A stretch of DNA of 64,000 nt from Cryptomeria japonica. Its lineage: Eukaryota > Streptophyta > Pinopsida > Cupressales > Cupressaceae. Below the pieces are notes generated by a model. It was not told the DNA's origin. It saw only the letters and a program-made list of their open reading frames with translations, and ran no database searches. Positions 1 to 9,613 of the stretch are shown here, piece after piece; the stretch's first letter is position 1; each line of letters begins with the position of its first letter. The position numbers and the translations under genes were made by a program. Location: the NCBI RefSeq assembly GCF_030272615.1, contig NC_081411.1:187127449-187191448 (forward strand), read 5' to 3'.

Positions 1-2405
1 AACGTTCTTCACCCATTTCATGGTGCCTTGGGTGATCTTCCTCATTTCTTCAAGGCCATCAATTGATTCCTTCAGAAGAGCTGTAGGAGGAACAAATGCC
101 TAATTTTCTTGCCTAACCAGATGCATTAGGTGTTGCACATACCCACACAAAGCTTTGTTCTCGCTCTTCAATCTCTTGTATTTCTCTTCCATCTTCTTCA
201 TTTGTTCTTTCAATGCCTGAGTGGAATCATCAAAATCTTCCATTACTTGTGCTTTGGTAGCACGTCCCAGGTCAGCTGTTGTTACATCATATTCTTTTGG
301 AGTAAATTCATCCTTGGCTTTGTTGGTCCTTGGCACTGCCATATGTAGAATGTTGGATCCTGATTCATTCCTGGTGACCTTGAAGAATTTCCTTGCCTTC
401 TTTTTCTCTACTGACTTATTTATTCGGCTTAGAAATTCCTCCAACTCAAGTGTGGGATGAATTTCTTCTATGGGATCCTTTCTCATTCTTTCCTTTAACC
501 ATTCTAGAGCGGCCAACTGCTGATTATGCACTTCTAGTTGTTCTTGCTCCTGTCTCAAATCTCAAATCTCCAACTGCCACTATTTTGAGATATTCTTGGA
601 TACGGAGATCTATATCTAGAGGGAGTTCTTGTTCTTCGTTCCTTTACTGAGTGAACTCTCTGGAAGCATTGACACTTTGCATATCTTGTGCGTTTGGAGT
701 CATTTGGTCCTCTTCTTGTGACTCATTCCTTGTGTTGAATCCAGCTATTTCTCCTATGAAGTGGTCAACTTCTTGCACATTTGAGGAATTGCTAGGTGAT
801 GATTGCACTTCTTCTAATCTATCTTTTCTGCTGCGGTTCTTCTCTCGAGACATCCTGCCTTTTCTTTGATTGCGAGTCCCGGACAATGTTCTCTTTTCCA
901 CGCTCTGCTTTCCCTTGTGGATTTGTTCCTTCTTTGGCCTAAATTCTCAATGATTCCTCAGTGGCTTCATGCCATGATTCTAGGTCTCCCATCAGATCAT
1001 AAGTCAGGCAAGCATTCCTCGCTTTTAGCTTGTTGATTAGTAGTGTGTCAAGATCAACAATCTCTGGCTCAAACCAATTAGGTGCTAGGATGGGCTTGCC
1101 TTTCTCTTTTTCAAAGTCAGGGTAAACATTAGTCACATATTCTTCCACTTGGTCTGGCACTGGGAGGAGTTCACATATCCTTATCATCTTGAGGAGTATC
1201 CTAGAAAAGATTCTCTTTCTGACATCATATTCATGCTTGGCATTAGCCCAATAATTCTAGAGCTGCATCTTATGCCTATGCCCTGTGCCAGCTACCATTT
1301 TTGTCTTATCGAAAGGATCAAAATCTGACCTCGCTGTGTGATATGTGAGGTGGTAGAACTATAGTTCCTCTAGTGACTTTTTCGTTGCTACTAATTATGG
1401 GCACACTTCATCATAATCTCCCATGATGATTGGGAACTCAATTCCACTTTTCTTCTTTTTTTGGATTTGGTCATAAGCTACCAATTGCCTTGTCACTTCG
1501 AGCAGTACCATCTTATCAGTCGGGTTCCTCGGTAGCCTTTAGGGATAGGAAGAGAATCCTTGAAGCTGGATGTAAGTGAAACTTGGGAATTGGACGAACC
1601 ATGAGCCGTACTTTTTTTATCAATTTCCTTGCTTCTTGTGATAGCCTTAGGTGAACACCTCCTTGTAGAGACTGGACAATATGCATGGTGAAGGCATCGT
1701 TAGTTCTCCTGAAATTAGCAGCGTTGTACAAGTATAACTGAGGGTAGCACTCGTACACTTTGAGTTGTCTTGGACGATACCCTATGGGTCCTTTGCTCAT
1801 TAATCCTCTGAATTCGGCCATCCTTGCTATCATATAAACAATGTATGAATCCATGTAAAAGGATTGGGAATGCATCAAATTCTTCAATTGTTCATCCAAG
1901 TTGTCACTAATTAATTTTGCCTTGTCCACGACCTTTATTGCATCCATCACGTACTTGATGAAGGAAGACAACCATGGCTTGAAGATGAAAGCCTGTGGAG
2001 ATCCCATGACTTGACTCAATAGCATCACGTGGTCACTGTATTCTTGCTTGAAGTCCATCCTGGTAAATTGCTTAGGCATTTTGGAATGATGGGGCTTTGA
2101 CTTCTGCATCCATTTACGGTTGTTGATACCTGTGCACCCATCTGTTCCGGAATCATAGAGCCTCAATGCCCTCTCCTTTGTCTTGTATATCTTGGATTGA
2201 TACGTGGGAATTCCAAAAGCTTCGACAATTGCTTTAGTTGTGAGATTCGCCAACAACTTGCCATTAGGAACTACGATTGATCTTCACTCGGAGTTGTAAT
2301 ACTTTGCACATTCTACGATCAGTTTCAGGCACTGTATGGTAGTGTTGACGTGTCTGAAATCGCATTGCTGCAAACTTCATACGGCCAACGCAGAATAGAA
2401 TAGCC
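1..2405 (-). pseudogene. Decayed copy of the T-element large ORF (copy a)
   Basis: I do not recognise a known function. It is the same family as the 1210-codon ORF at 3461-7093. On the minus strand the N-terminal half is open from 2256 to 1516 and the homology reaches back to about 2405 through an in-frame stop (LIVECAKYYN, then the stop, then SIVVPNGKLL). The family signature DF..EY.D...LLSQVMG lies near 2050-2000, followed by ISDN..QL, CYPQLY and NDAFTM. The middle (1515-940) is broken by stops. The C-terminal part (900-644 and 558-100) keeps the LGRATK motif and the coiled-coil-like EEKYKRLKSENKALCG stretch. The window edge cuts the C-terminus. Several frame changes and stops make it a pseudogene. 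It lies downstream of copy b in the same orientation, so the two may derive from a tandem or nested insertion. Confidence 0.75.
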
Positions 2406-2449
2406 GACTGATTATCCTACTCTCTCTTGAGATAAGGAAGTCTCTAATG

Positions 2450-3068
2450 CTGTTTTCTAAGTTTGATCAAAGGAGACTACCTCAAGGTTTCTTTTGTCAG
2501 GTCTTGACTGCGGGATCTCTCAGTGGCTTGATGTGTTTATTGCTGGAAACACAAGGGGGCTTACGTTTGATTAGTAATTTCATATACGAATTCCCAGGGA
2601 CCTCTTTTGGTTTTCTTTCAGGTGATGTTGATTTATTTGAAGCTGATTTAGCAAGACTGTGGATTTCTAAAAAAAGGGATAAAATTGGGAGGAAAGAAAG
2701 GAAGGGTAGAGAGAGAGAGAACAGTAAATGTTAACTAGGACAACAGATTTACCCAAGCAGACAGACACCTCCAGGAAACCAGGTTAAGCATCATCAGTCA
2801 TTCAGACACAATGTTTGCATAAACTTAGTGCAATCTTCAAAGGAGAAACCAGATTTTCATATTACCAAATACAATATTAGAACTTCTACATTCATGATAT
2901 GTGTACTTTTGATAATCGAACTGAATCATAAAATAGCCCAGATTAACCATGCAGAAAGGAAAAAAGCAATCAGCTATCCTCTAATGGTATGGACTGTGGA
3001 GATTCTATCAGATGCTTGGTAAGAACTGCTGTGTAAAATGAACAGACATAATTTAAAAGCTTTCTAAT
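2450..3068. other. Unassigned junction between T-element copies a and b
   Basis: No convincing coding region. The stretch should hold the 5' remnant of copy a and the 3' end of copy b. I found no TGTTGTG end and no target duplication. A purine-rich GA run lies at about 2690-2725. Confidence 0.4.
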
Positions 3069-3203
3069 TTAAATGAAGAAGGAGACCATGCACTCACAAG
3101 GAAATTTGAAGGTAATTTCAATCCATTGTATTAATTCCTGCAAAATTTCTTCAGAGCTTTCGCAACAATTCAAGAACTTCCTTCTAAATGAGGGAAAACC
3201 AGT

Positions 3204-3216
3204 CCCCTTAAATAGG
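3204..3216 (-). promoter_or_regulatory. TATA-like box in the 3' tail of T copy b
   Basis: The minus strand reads CCTATTTAAGGGG about 250 bp downstream of the ORF stop. The copy at 18.9 kb has CTATAAAAGGGG in the same relative place, with related flanks (a GGCCA/GACCA..TTCATC or CCATTT context before it, CCCTTCATTT-like sequence after it). This layout resembles the U3/R part of an LTR. Whether it drives transcription is inference. Confidence 0.45.
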
Positions 3217-3460
3217 TTTCCAAAAATGGATGAATGGCCAAGATCTAATCTAAACAAGTGGCCCAGATTCATCCTTACAAAAAGAGGGACCCACACTCAT
3301 AAATAGGGAGATAAATATCTACAACTACCCCAAAAGGAGCAATAACTACCAAAGGATAATTACAACTTTGAAATAATCCAAAAAGGGGAGGTGCACAAAA
3401 AACTTTACAATATGTTGACCAAAAGTCAACTGTCACCCTTTTGGGACAAAAGTGCACTTT

Positions 3461-6400
3461 TTAAGACTTGGAGGGAAAAAAGCATTTTTGAGAAACTACT
3501 TTCTCTATCCTGGTTTCACATTCCTTTTGCAGAAACTGGTCTTCGCCATGCAGGTATTCTCGCCATAAATCACGACCTGCTGCTCGTTCCTCGCGGACAT
3601 ATTCCTGAAACTTGATGCATAATTGGAAGAGGGGATTAAAAGGTGGCATGGGAGGGTGGCGAATTTTGTATTGCATGCCTTCGAGATACTGGTCCACGTG
3701 CCTTAAACCGTCCTTCCAGCTGGAGCGATTACGCTCGAAGCATAATATGTCTGAATGGAACTGACCAGCAAAACTCAAGTCTTCAATGGAATAAGAAGCC
3801 TTATCTGCTCCCAATCTTCCCTCCCAATCCGGCCGGATTACACTGTCGGACAGGTCATTTATCCACCCCGAAACCATTGATCGGAGGATGGTCTTGCCTA
3901 GTTCTTGCATGTTCCCCAGAATCGCCTCACACGCGTCATTTTCTTTGTCAATAATTTCCTGGGCGTCGTTCTTCATGGTGACGGTCCAATACCATTCCTT
4001 GAGAACACTGATGCTATGGGGATTCAAGATGTCAGGCAGTGTGGGAATTTGTGTATGTGTCCAGAAAAGAGCTCTTAGGAGGGGAAGGGTAGAGGCCGCT
4101 ACTTCATGCATGTGAAGGGATTCTCTCTTTACTTCCAACAACCTGACGAGAGTGAGCTCTCGATGGAGAGCCATTTCCTTTACTTCTTTGAGGATCTGTT
4201 CTCCCTTTTTCTTAATGTCTTGCACCCATTCCTTAACAGCCTTTGCGGTATCCCGGATTCCTTCAAATTCAGTTGTGGTCCTTTGCGCCAATGCCATTGG
4301 GGGAATATGGGATTCAGAGGGGTTGTGTAGTGGCCGTAGGAGCTTATCGATGTATCCCTCGGCTTGTTCAGCATGAGCCCGATACATGTCCCTTTCAGCC
4401 GTGATTTCCTCGAGCTGTCTGAGTATGTTTTGCACCGAGTCCTTAAATTCCTCCTTTTCTTGCTCTTTTGTAGCTCGTCCGATGGGGACAGTCGTAATGC
4501 TATAATCTGCTAGGGTTATTTGATCTGCTAGCTTGTTTACGGGCGGGGTAGCAATATGAAGAGTGCGGTTCCTTTGCCCATCCTTGGTTATCTTAGAGTA
4601 TGTTCTCGGTTTCTTCTTCCCTTTTGCTTTTGTTTGATCCATTCGTGAGAAGATGTCTTCAAGGTCGATGGGCGCCTTGGTGGCGGCCCTGCGCTGAGCT
4701 CTGGCGATCAGCCACTCTTGAGGCACCGTCTGGGTTGAGGATAGGGTTAAGTTAGCACCTTGTGCTCCCATACTTCCAACTGGCTGATCGCAAATTAACA
4801 GCTGTCCCGCCATCGGAGGGGTGGAAGAAGGAGGAAGCTCTTTGTTTGCATCTGAGTTCTCCCCTATCTCACTGAATAATTGTTTGACATCTTCCTGTGA
4901 TGGTGGCTCCTTGGTTCCCTCGAGCTCATGGATCTCGTCTGTTCTTTGTTCCCCTTCGACAGTTGAGTCGTCCTTGGCTGCATGGAGGAGTAGTAATTCA
5001 TGGCGGCTCTGCTGGGTAGGTTCATGCACTTCGATCCCCTGGGTGGATGGGATTTCTCCTTCCTCTATCTGGTCACCCGGCTTAGTCGGATTGGGGCCCT
5101 TTTGCTCGGTGTCCGGCATATCTGGAGCAGGAGGATCATTGGCTTGGAATGCCTCTATGTCGCTCTGGGAAGGCGGAGCAGGTATGCAATCCAAATCTAT
5201 GGCATCATCGGGCGAACTGGGGTCTGAAGATGAAGTGGTCTCTGGCCTTCTTATGGGAATCTTCTCCCTCCTTGTTCTCTTGGACGTCCGAGTCCCTCTG
5301 CAAGCCTTAGTTTTCTTCCTTTTCTCTGGTTTTTCAGCTGATGTCCTTTCATCTTCGGAAGACTGAGAGTCGAAATTGCCCATCAGATGGTAAGTAAACT
5401 GGACCCCTTCATGGACTAGCCTCTCGATCTGGTGTTGTAACCATTGATCTGTGTATCTTGTCGGGGCCGCCATGACTGCTTCGAAATTCGTGATTGGGTC
5501 TTGAGACCAATCAACGCCTGGCAAGAGATGCCTTACTGCTTCGAATTCCTGGACTTGGAGACAGTTCCCCGAGTCTGTGAGCTGATCCGGGACCCGACGG
5601 TATTCAAAGAGTCGCATTTGCTGCACACTCAATCTAGAATATTCCCGTCGCCTGACTTCGTAGTCATCGGAGCAATTTTTCCAGTAATCTTCAATTGACT
5701 CCTTTGCTCTGTAGCGCCTACCGTAAGCTCTCTTTGCCAAATTGTCATGATCAAAACATTTTCTTGGGAAATGTTCCTGTAGGCCATAGGAGGCTAGCTC
5801 TGCAAGGGACTCTTCTGCTAGGGTGGGAGTTCTTAATTGGACATCATGGTTGCCTATGATCATTGGAAATGCGAATCCAGCCTGCTTGCTTTCCCGTAAT
5901 AATATGCCGGCAGGGCGTGATTGTCTTGCCACCTCCATGAGGACTACTTTATCGGTTGGGTACCGCGGAAGTCGAAGGGGGGCACCTTCAAAGCCAGCAA
6001 TTCGGATGTAGGAGAATCTTGGGAACTGAATAAACCAGGCCCCATACCTCTGCACTAAAATGGTAGCTTGCTCCGAGAGCCTTATGTGTAACCCTCCCTG
6101 CATTAGCCTGACTAGGCGCATTGTGAAGGCGTCGTTGACACGTTCGTACTGTCCAACCGCGTAAGCCGGGCTGCTCTTTTCCCTTTGAGCTATATCCTGG
6201 TAGTGCAGCTGCGGGTAGCAATCATAAACCTTTACCTGACCAGGCCCATTCCCGATCTCACCTTTCATTATTAATCCTGGCAGTGGCTGGTTCTTTGCGA
6301 ACATATAGACCAAATAGGAGGTCATGGTGAAATACTTCTTTGTCTCAAGCTCAATCAGCTGAGCGTGGATGTTATCACTTATGATCTGGGCCCAGTCAAA

Positions 6401-7093
6401 CTTAGACTTTCCGGCAAAGACCTGTTCTGTAAAATAGAACATCCATTCTTCAAAGTAGTTGGACTTAGGGAGTCCCATGACTCGGCTAAGTAAGGTGACC
6501 ATATCGCCATGTTCATTATGAAAGTCACTTCTGGGGGTCTTTTTCACAATCCTGGTGCTTGAAGGCCTTTTTTCTTTGAACCATTCTTCGTTAATTAGTG
6601 CCCTGCATCGAGCTGGGTTCATATCATATGCCCCCTGTGCCTCGTCCATCGTTGTAGCTATGGGATTATTTGGAAAGGGGATATCAAATGCATCGCCGAT
6701 AGCCTCAGGGGAGAAGTCGGCAATAGTGATATCTTCCAGAAGCACTAATCTGGACTTTGGCTCGTAATGCCGAGCAGCTTCTACTACTAATTCATAGTTC
6801 TGGATTGCTGGAGGAAAACCTGCTGCTTGGGCGATGCCACTTTCCAGCATTTGCCTAGGCTTGCCATATGCATTGGGTGAGAAGACCCGATCCCTGAAAT
6901 CCTGAATATCAATGTGGCCAAGGTCGGTGTCACCAATGTTGTCCCAGATACTCTGGACCTTTGACTCTCTTAACCCTCCTCTCTGATACTGATACTTCAT
7001 TCTTTCAACTTTCCGTGGGATGTCTGATTTGGATGCTCGTGAGGTTTCTGCTGCAGCGGGTGTTCTTGATGATTCTGCCGCTGATTTAGGCAT
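3461..7093 (-). CDS. Intact 1210-aa ORF of the T element, unknown function
   Basis: Function unknown; I recognise no catalytic motif and see no RT, integrase, protease or zinc knuckle. Layout: a short Ser/Ala-rich start; residues about 25-560 form the conserved block; about 570-830 is low-complexity and acidic with a basic KR-rich stretch (KRKKTKACRGTRTSKRTRRE) that could be a nuclear signal; about 830-950 is a second conserved block (DYSITTVPIGRATK) leading into a coiled-coil-like helix; and the rest to 1210 is helical and charged. Conserved landmarks shared with the other copies are INEEW, DFHNEHGD..TLLSRVMG, W.FYFTEQV, IISDN..QL, CYPQL, NDAFTM, W.IQFPRF.Y.RI.GF and RLPRYPTDK. The start is chosen because KVERMKYQYQ aligns with the N-terminus of the copy at 60.8 kb and an AG acceptor-like site lies 5 nt upstream. 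An open frame of this length among decayed copies suggests recent activity or selection. Confidence 0.7.
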   Translation of the reverse strand: MPKSAAESSRTPAAAETSRASKSDIPRKVERMKYQYQRGGLRESKVQSIWDNIGDTDLGHIDIQDFRDRVFSPNAYGKPRQMLESGIAQAAGFPPAIQNYELVVEAARHYEPKSRLVLLEDITIADFSPEAIGDAFDIPFPNNPIATTMDEAQGAYDMNPARCRALINEEWFKEKRPSSTRIVKKTPRSDFHNEHGDMVTLLSRVMGLPKSNYFEEWMFYFTEQVFAGKSKFDWAQIISDNIHAQLIELETKKYFTMTSYLVYMFAKNQPLPGLIMKGEIGNGPGQVKVYDCYPQLHYQDIAQREKSSPAYAVGQYERVNDAFTMRLVRLMQGGLHIRLSEQATILVQRYGAWFIQFPRFSYIRIAGFEGAPLRLPRYPTDKVVLMEVARQSRPAGILLRESKQAGFAFPMIIGNHDVQLRTPTLAEESLAELASYGLQEHFPRKCFDHDNLAKRAYGRRYRAKESIEDYWKNCSDDYEVRRREYSRLSVQQMRLFEYRRVPDQLTDSGNCLQVQEFEAVRHLLPGVDWSQDPITNFEAVMAAPTRYTDQWLQHQIERLVHEGVQFTYHLMGNFDSQSSEDERTSAEKPEKRKKTKACRGTRTSKRTRREKIPIRRPETTSSSDPSSPDDAIDLDCIPAPPSQSDIEAFQANDPPAPDMPDTEQKGPNPTKPGDQIEEGEIPSTQGIEVHEPTQQSRHELLLLHAAKDDSTVEGEQRTDEIHELEGTKEPPSQEDVKQLFSEIGENSDANKELPPSSTPPMAGQLLICDQPVGSMGAQGANLTLSSTQTVPQEWLIARAQRRAATKAPIDLEDIFSRMDQTKAKGKKKPRTYSKITKDGQRNRTLHIATPPVNKLADQITLADYSITTVPIGRATKEQEKEEFKDSVQNILRQLEEITAERDMYRAHAEQAEGYIDKLLRPLHNPSESHIPPMALAQRTTTEFEGIRDTAKAVKEWVQDIKKKGEQILKEVKEMALHRELTLVRLLEVKRESLHMHEVAASTLPLLRALFWTHTQIPTLPDILNPHSISVLKEWYWTVTMKNDAQEIIDKENDACEAILGNMQELGKTILRSMVSGWINDLSDSVIRPDWEGRLGADKASYSIEDLSFAGQFHSDILCFERNRSSWKDGLRHVDQYLEGMQYKIRHPPMPPFNPLFQLCIKFQEYVREERAAGRDLWREYLHGEDQFLQKECETRIEKVVSQKCFFPSKS

Positions 7094-8308
7094 TTATCCT
7101 GCACAGCCAGACACGGATTACAAGGTGACACGAGAATGACGATGCGGGTTAGATAATAACAGAAGTGTTTCAACAGACCGAGATTAGTTTAAATATCACT
7201 CTGAGCTAACAATCTGATTAACTTCTACAGCATCATATTCCTGAAGATTTATGACTAAGCATTCTTACTCTCGAATTTTTTGGATTAATTTTAACAAAGG
7301 CAAAACATGAGAATTTTGAAAAGAGATGCAGTTTCCGGCCAAACCTCGGGAATGAGTCCTAAATTTTGGATGTTCGCATAACGGAGATGCAGACTCTAAG
7401 CATTTCAAATTTTGCGTATTTGCTTATTTGATTCACACATTTTAAATGACCGTACGCGATAAGGCGTACTTACCTGATTGGAGCGAATGATGGGTGATTG
7501 CCCGACCTTGTTGCGCGGGGCGAGCGGATGATCTTGCAAAATTTGAATCCCAACGGTTATCCTTCCTGTTTAAATTTTCGCGGTTTGGAGGATGAAAGAG
7601 GATTTATCAATTTCACATGGTTCTGTGCCTAGCAACCTGAATTTTAAATGGTTGATGGGAGGATGATGCAGTGTCTTACCTCCTTGTTTTCGGATTTAAG
7701 AGTTCCTTTCGAATTTTGAATTGGAGGTTTTCGAATCTAACCTTCGCGGGTTTGCTCGTCCTGACCTCCGCGTTACACACCGTGCCTTCTGCGTTAATGT
7801 TTTGCTTGCTTTTTGGACTTCGTTTTTAAACTTTCGCCTTAGAATTTCGGACGCTTAGGGTCCGAAAACGTTGTTTGCCCGACCTTGTTGAAGTTCGAAC
7901 GCGGGGGTCCGAAGTGCGTCTCGATGTTGCTTTTGAAACACCACACTTTCCTTTTCGGAGCTTAGGGTCCGAAGAATGTTATTTGATATGTTTTAAAACT
8001 TACACTTCGCCCTTTCCATTCGGAGCTTAGGGCCCGAAGTGTGCCATGCGCTGCGTTTTTAAAACCTTAGTTCGCCCTTTTCATTCGGAGCTTAGGGCCC
8101 GAAGTATGCATTTCGATGCTGGAGAAATGCCTTTAAAAACTTACTTCGCCCTTGGTTATTCGGATGCGGGGGTCCGAAAACGCTGTTTATGTAACACCAC
8201 ACTTTCCTTTTCGGAGCTTAGGGTCCGAAGAATGTTATTTGATGTGTTTTAAAACTTACACTTCGCCCTTTTCATTCGGACGCGGGGGGTTCGAAACGTG
8301 GTTTTTTG
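7094..8308 (-). other. T copy b leader, proximal part
   Basis: Non-coding leader on the minus strand between the array and the ORF. From about 7730 it contains diverged relatives of the distal array unit (TTCGGAGCTTAGGG..CCGAA, CTTCGCCC). The part next to the ORF (7094-7730) is unique and ends in TGTGCAG just before the ATG, which could be a 3' splice site. Confidence 0.5.
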
Positions 8309-9053
8309 AACAATGTTTTAAAACTTCACTTTGCCTTTTCGGGGCTTAGGGTCCGAAAACGGCATTCACCCTATGTTTTAACTTTTAAACTTTCGCTTTG
8401 TCATTTAGGGTCCGAAATGCGATGTTCGCCCTATGTTGAAGTTCGGACCTAAGGTCCGAAATGGATGTTTGCACAATGTTTTAAAACTTCACTTTGCCTT
8501 TTCGGGGCTTAGGGTCCGAAAACGGCATTCACCCTATGTTTTAACTTTTAAACTTTCGCTTTGTCATTTAGGGTCCGAAATGCGATGTTCGCCCTATGTT
8601 GAAGTTCGGACCTAAGGTCCGAAATGGATGTTTGCACAATGTTTTAAAACTTCACTTTGCCTTTTCGGGGCTTAGGGTCCGAAAATGGCATTCACCCTAT
8701 GTTTTAACTTTTAAACTTTCGCTTTGTCATTTAGGGTCCGAAATGCGATGTTCGCCCTATGTTGAAGTTCGGACCTAAGGTCCGAAATGGATGTTTGCAC
8801 AATGTTTTAAAACTTCACTTTGCCTTTTCGGGGCTTAGGGTCCGAAAACGGCATTCACCCTATGTTTTAACTTTTAAACTTTCGCTTTGTCATTTAGGGT
8901 CCGAAATGCGATGTTCGCCCTATGTTGAAGTTCGGACCTAAGGTCCGAAATGGATGTTTGCACAATGTTTTAAAACTTCACTTTGCCTTTTCGGGGCTTA
9001 GGGTCCGAAAACGGCATTCACCCTATGTTTTAACTTTTAAACTTTCACTTTCG
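8309..9053. repeat. 163-bp tandem array with palindromic cores
   Basis: A unit of 163 bp is repeated about 4.6 times almost without change (compare positions 8433, 8596, 8759 and 8922). Each unit contains TTCGGACCTAAGGTCCGAA, a perfect 8-bp stem with a 3-nt loop, and further TTAGGGTCCGAAA submotifs about 55-60 bp apart. Diverged units extend on both sides (7730-8300 and 9060-9190). The near identity of adjacent units implies recent expansion or homogenisation. Confidence 0.9.
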
Positions 9054-9335
9054 GACACTTAAATCCAAAAAGAGGAGCGCATAACGTTTTTTACCTTAAC
9101 TTGACTTTCGCCAAGTTCGGACCTGGGGTCCGAAAAGGAGATGCATTATGTCAAACTTTGAAATTTTGGAACAAACTTTCGGCATTTACGCCCGAAAGCC
9201 AGATCAGTCAAGAGGACTCATTGGTTCATTATTCCAACGTCGATCAGCTTACGAACTGATCACGAACTCGCTCGAGGAGACACGAGAAACTCTGCTTCGA
9301 TTCTCGGGATGACGATCAAAAAACTCAAAACTGGA

Positions 9336-9380
9336 AAGGGGGACCCTGTCGGCGACAGGGGGCGTGTGCAACGCACAACA
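9336..9380 (-). repeat. T-element 5' end with two hairpins (T1)
   Basis: Minus strand begins TGTTGTGCG at 9380. Hairpin 1: TGTGC, loop GTT, GCACA (9377-9365). Hairpin 2: CCCTGTC, loop GCC, GACAGGG (9360-9344), then a run of C. Position for position this matches the other T ends although nearly every base of both stems has changed. The flank at 9381 is unrelated to the flanks of the other copies. Confidence 0.8.
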
Positions 9381-9613
9381 GGTAGGAGGGAAACCAACTA
9401 CTGCCACAATTGCACTTCGAGTTATCTTCTTGCTAAGGCCGAGAGAGGATGTCCTTCATGGCCAAATATTCTTCTCCTGAATTTGTCCAAATTGAAGGTT
9501 CCCGGGTTGGTGTCGCTGACTTCCTTCCACTTTGATATGATCCATGCCTTCGAGGGAAATCTTTTGAGTTCATCCCTTACTTACTTGGATGGCTATCCCC
9601 ATTGGCTTTTGAT
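9381..9613. other. Unassigned sequence
   Basis: This is the flank of the T element on one side and of the hAT-like element on the other. An open frame crosses all three (9309-9767), but it starts inside the T end and runs into the transposon, so I do not call a gene. Confidence 0.4.

Larger units (their letters stand above)
3069..9380 (-). mobile_element. T element, fullest copy (copy b)
   Basis: Unclassified repeat element read on the minus strand. It starts sharply at 9380 with TGTTGTGCG and two hairpins. It continues through a 2.3 kb leader (9336-7094) rich in TTCGGA..TCCGAA palindromes, an AG acceptor-like site 5 nt before the ATG, a 1210-codon ORF (7093-3461), and a 3' tail with a TATA-like box near 3204-3216. 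No LTR pair is visible: the 5' end motif is not repeated downstream of the ORF, and the TATA-containing tail is not repeated at the 5' side. The 3' boundary is not resolved; 3069 is only where similarity in layout to the copy at 18.6-21.2 kb fades. No reverse transcriptase or transposase is encoded, so it is probably non-autonomous. Confidence 0.65.

Noticed and set aside
2338-2343. GGTAG as the left target duplication of the T element starting at 9380
   Set aside because: It matches the right flank (9381-9385) and is followed by TG, but it lies inside sequence that aligns with the coding part of copy a.
4821-5366. 181-codon Ser-rich frame on the plus strand
   Set aside because: Antisense to the low-complexity middle of the intact T ORF; the minus-strand frame is the one conserved among copies.
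8309-9053. CRISPR-like array
   Set aside because: Units are near-identical along their whole 163 bp with no variable spacers, and the context is a plant transposon.
9336-9380. The T 5' end as an ordinary LTR start
   Set aside because: Not fully excluded, but no second copy of the motif occurs downstream of the ORF in any of the copies, and the leader lacks a TATA box where U3 should be.
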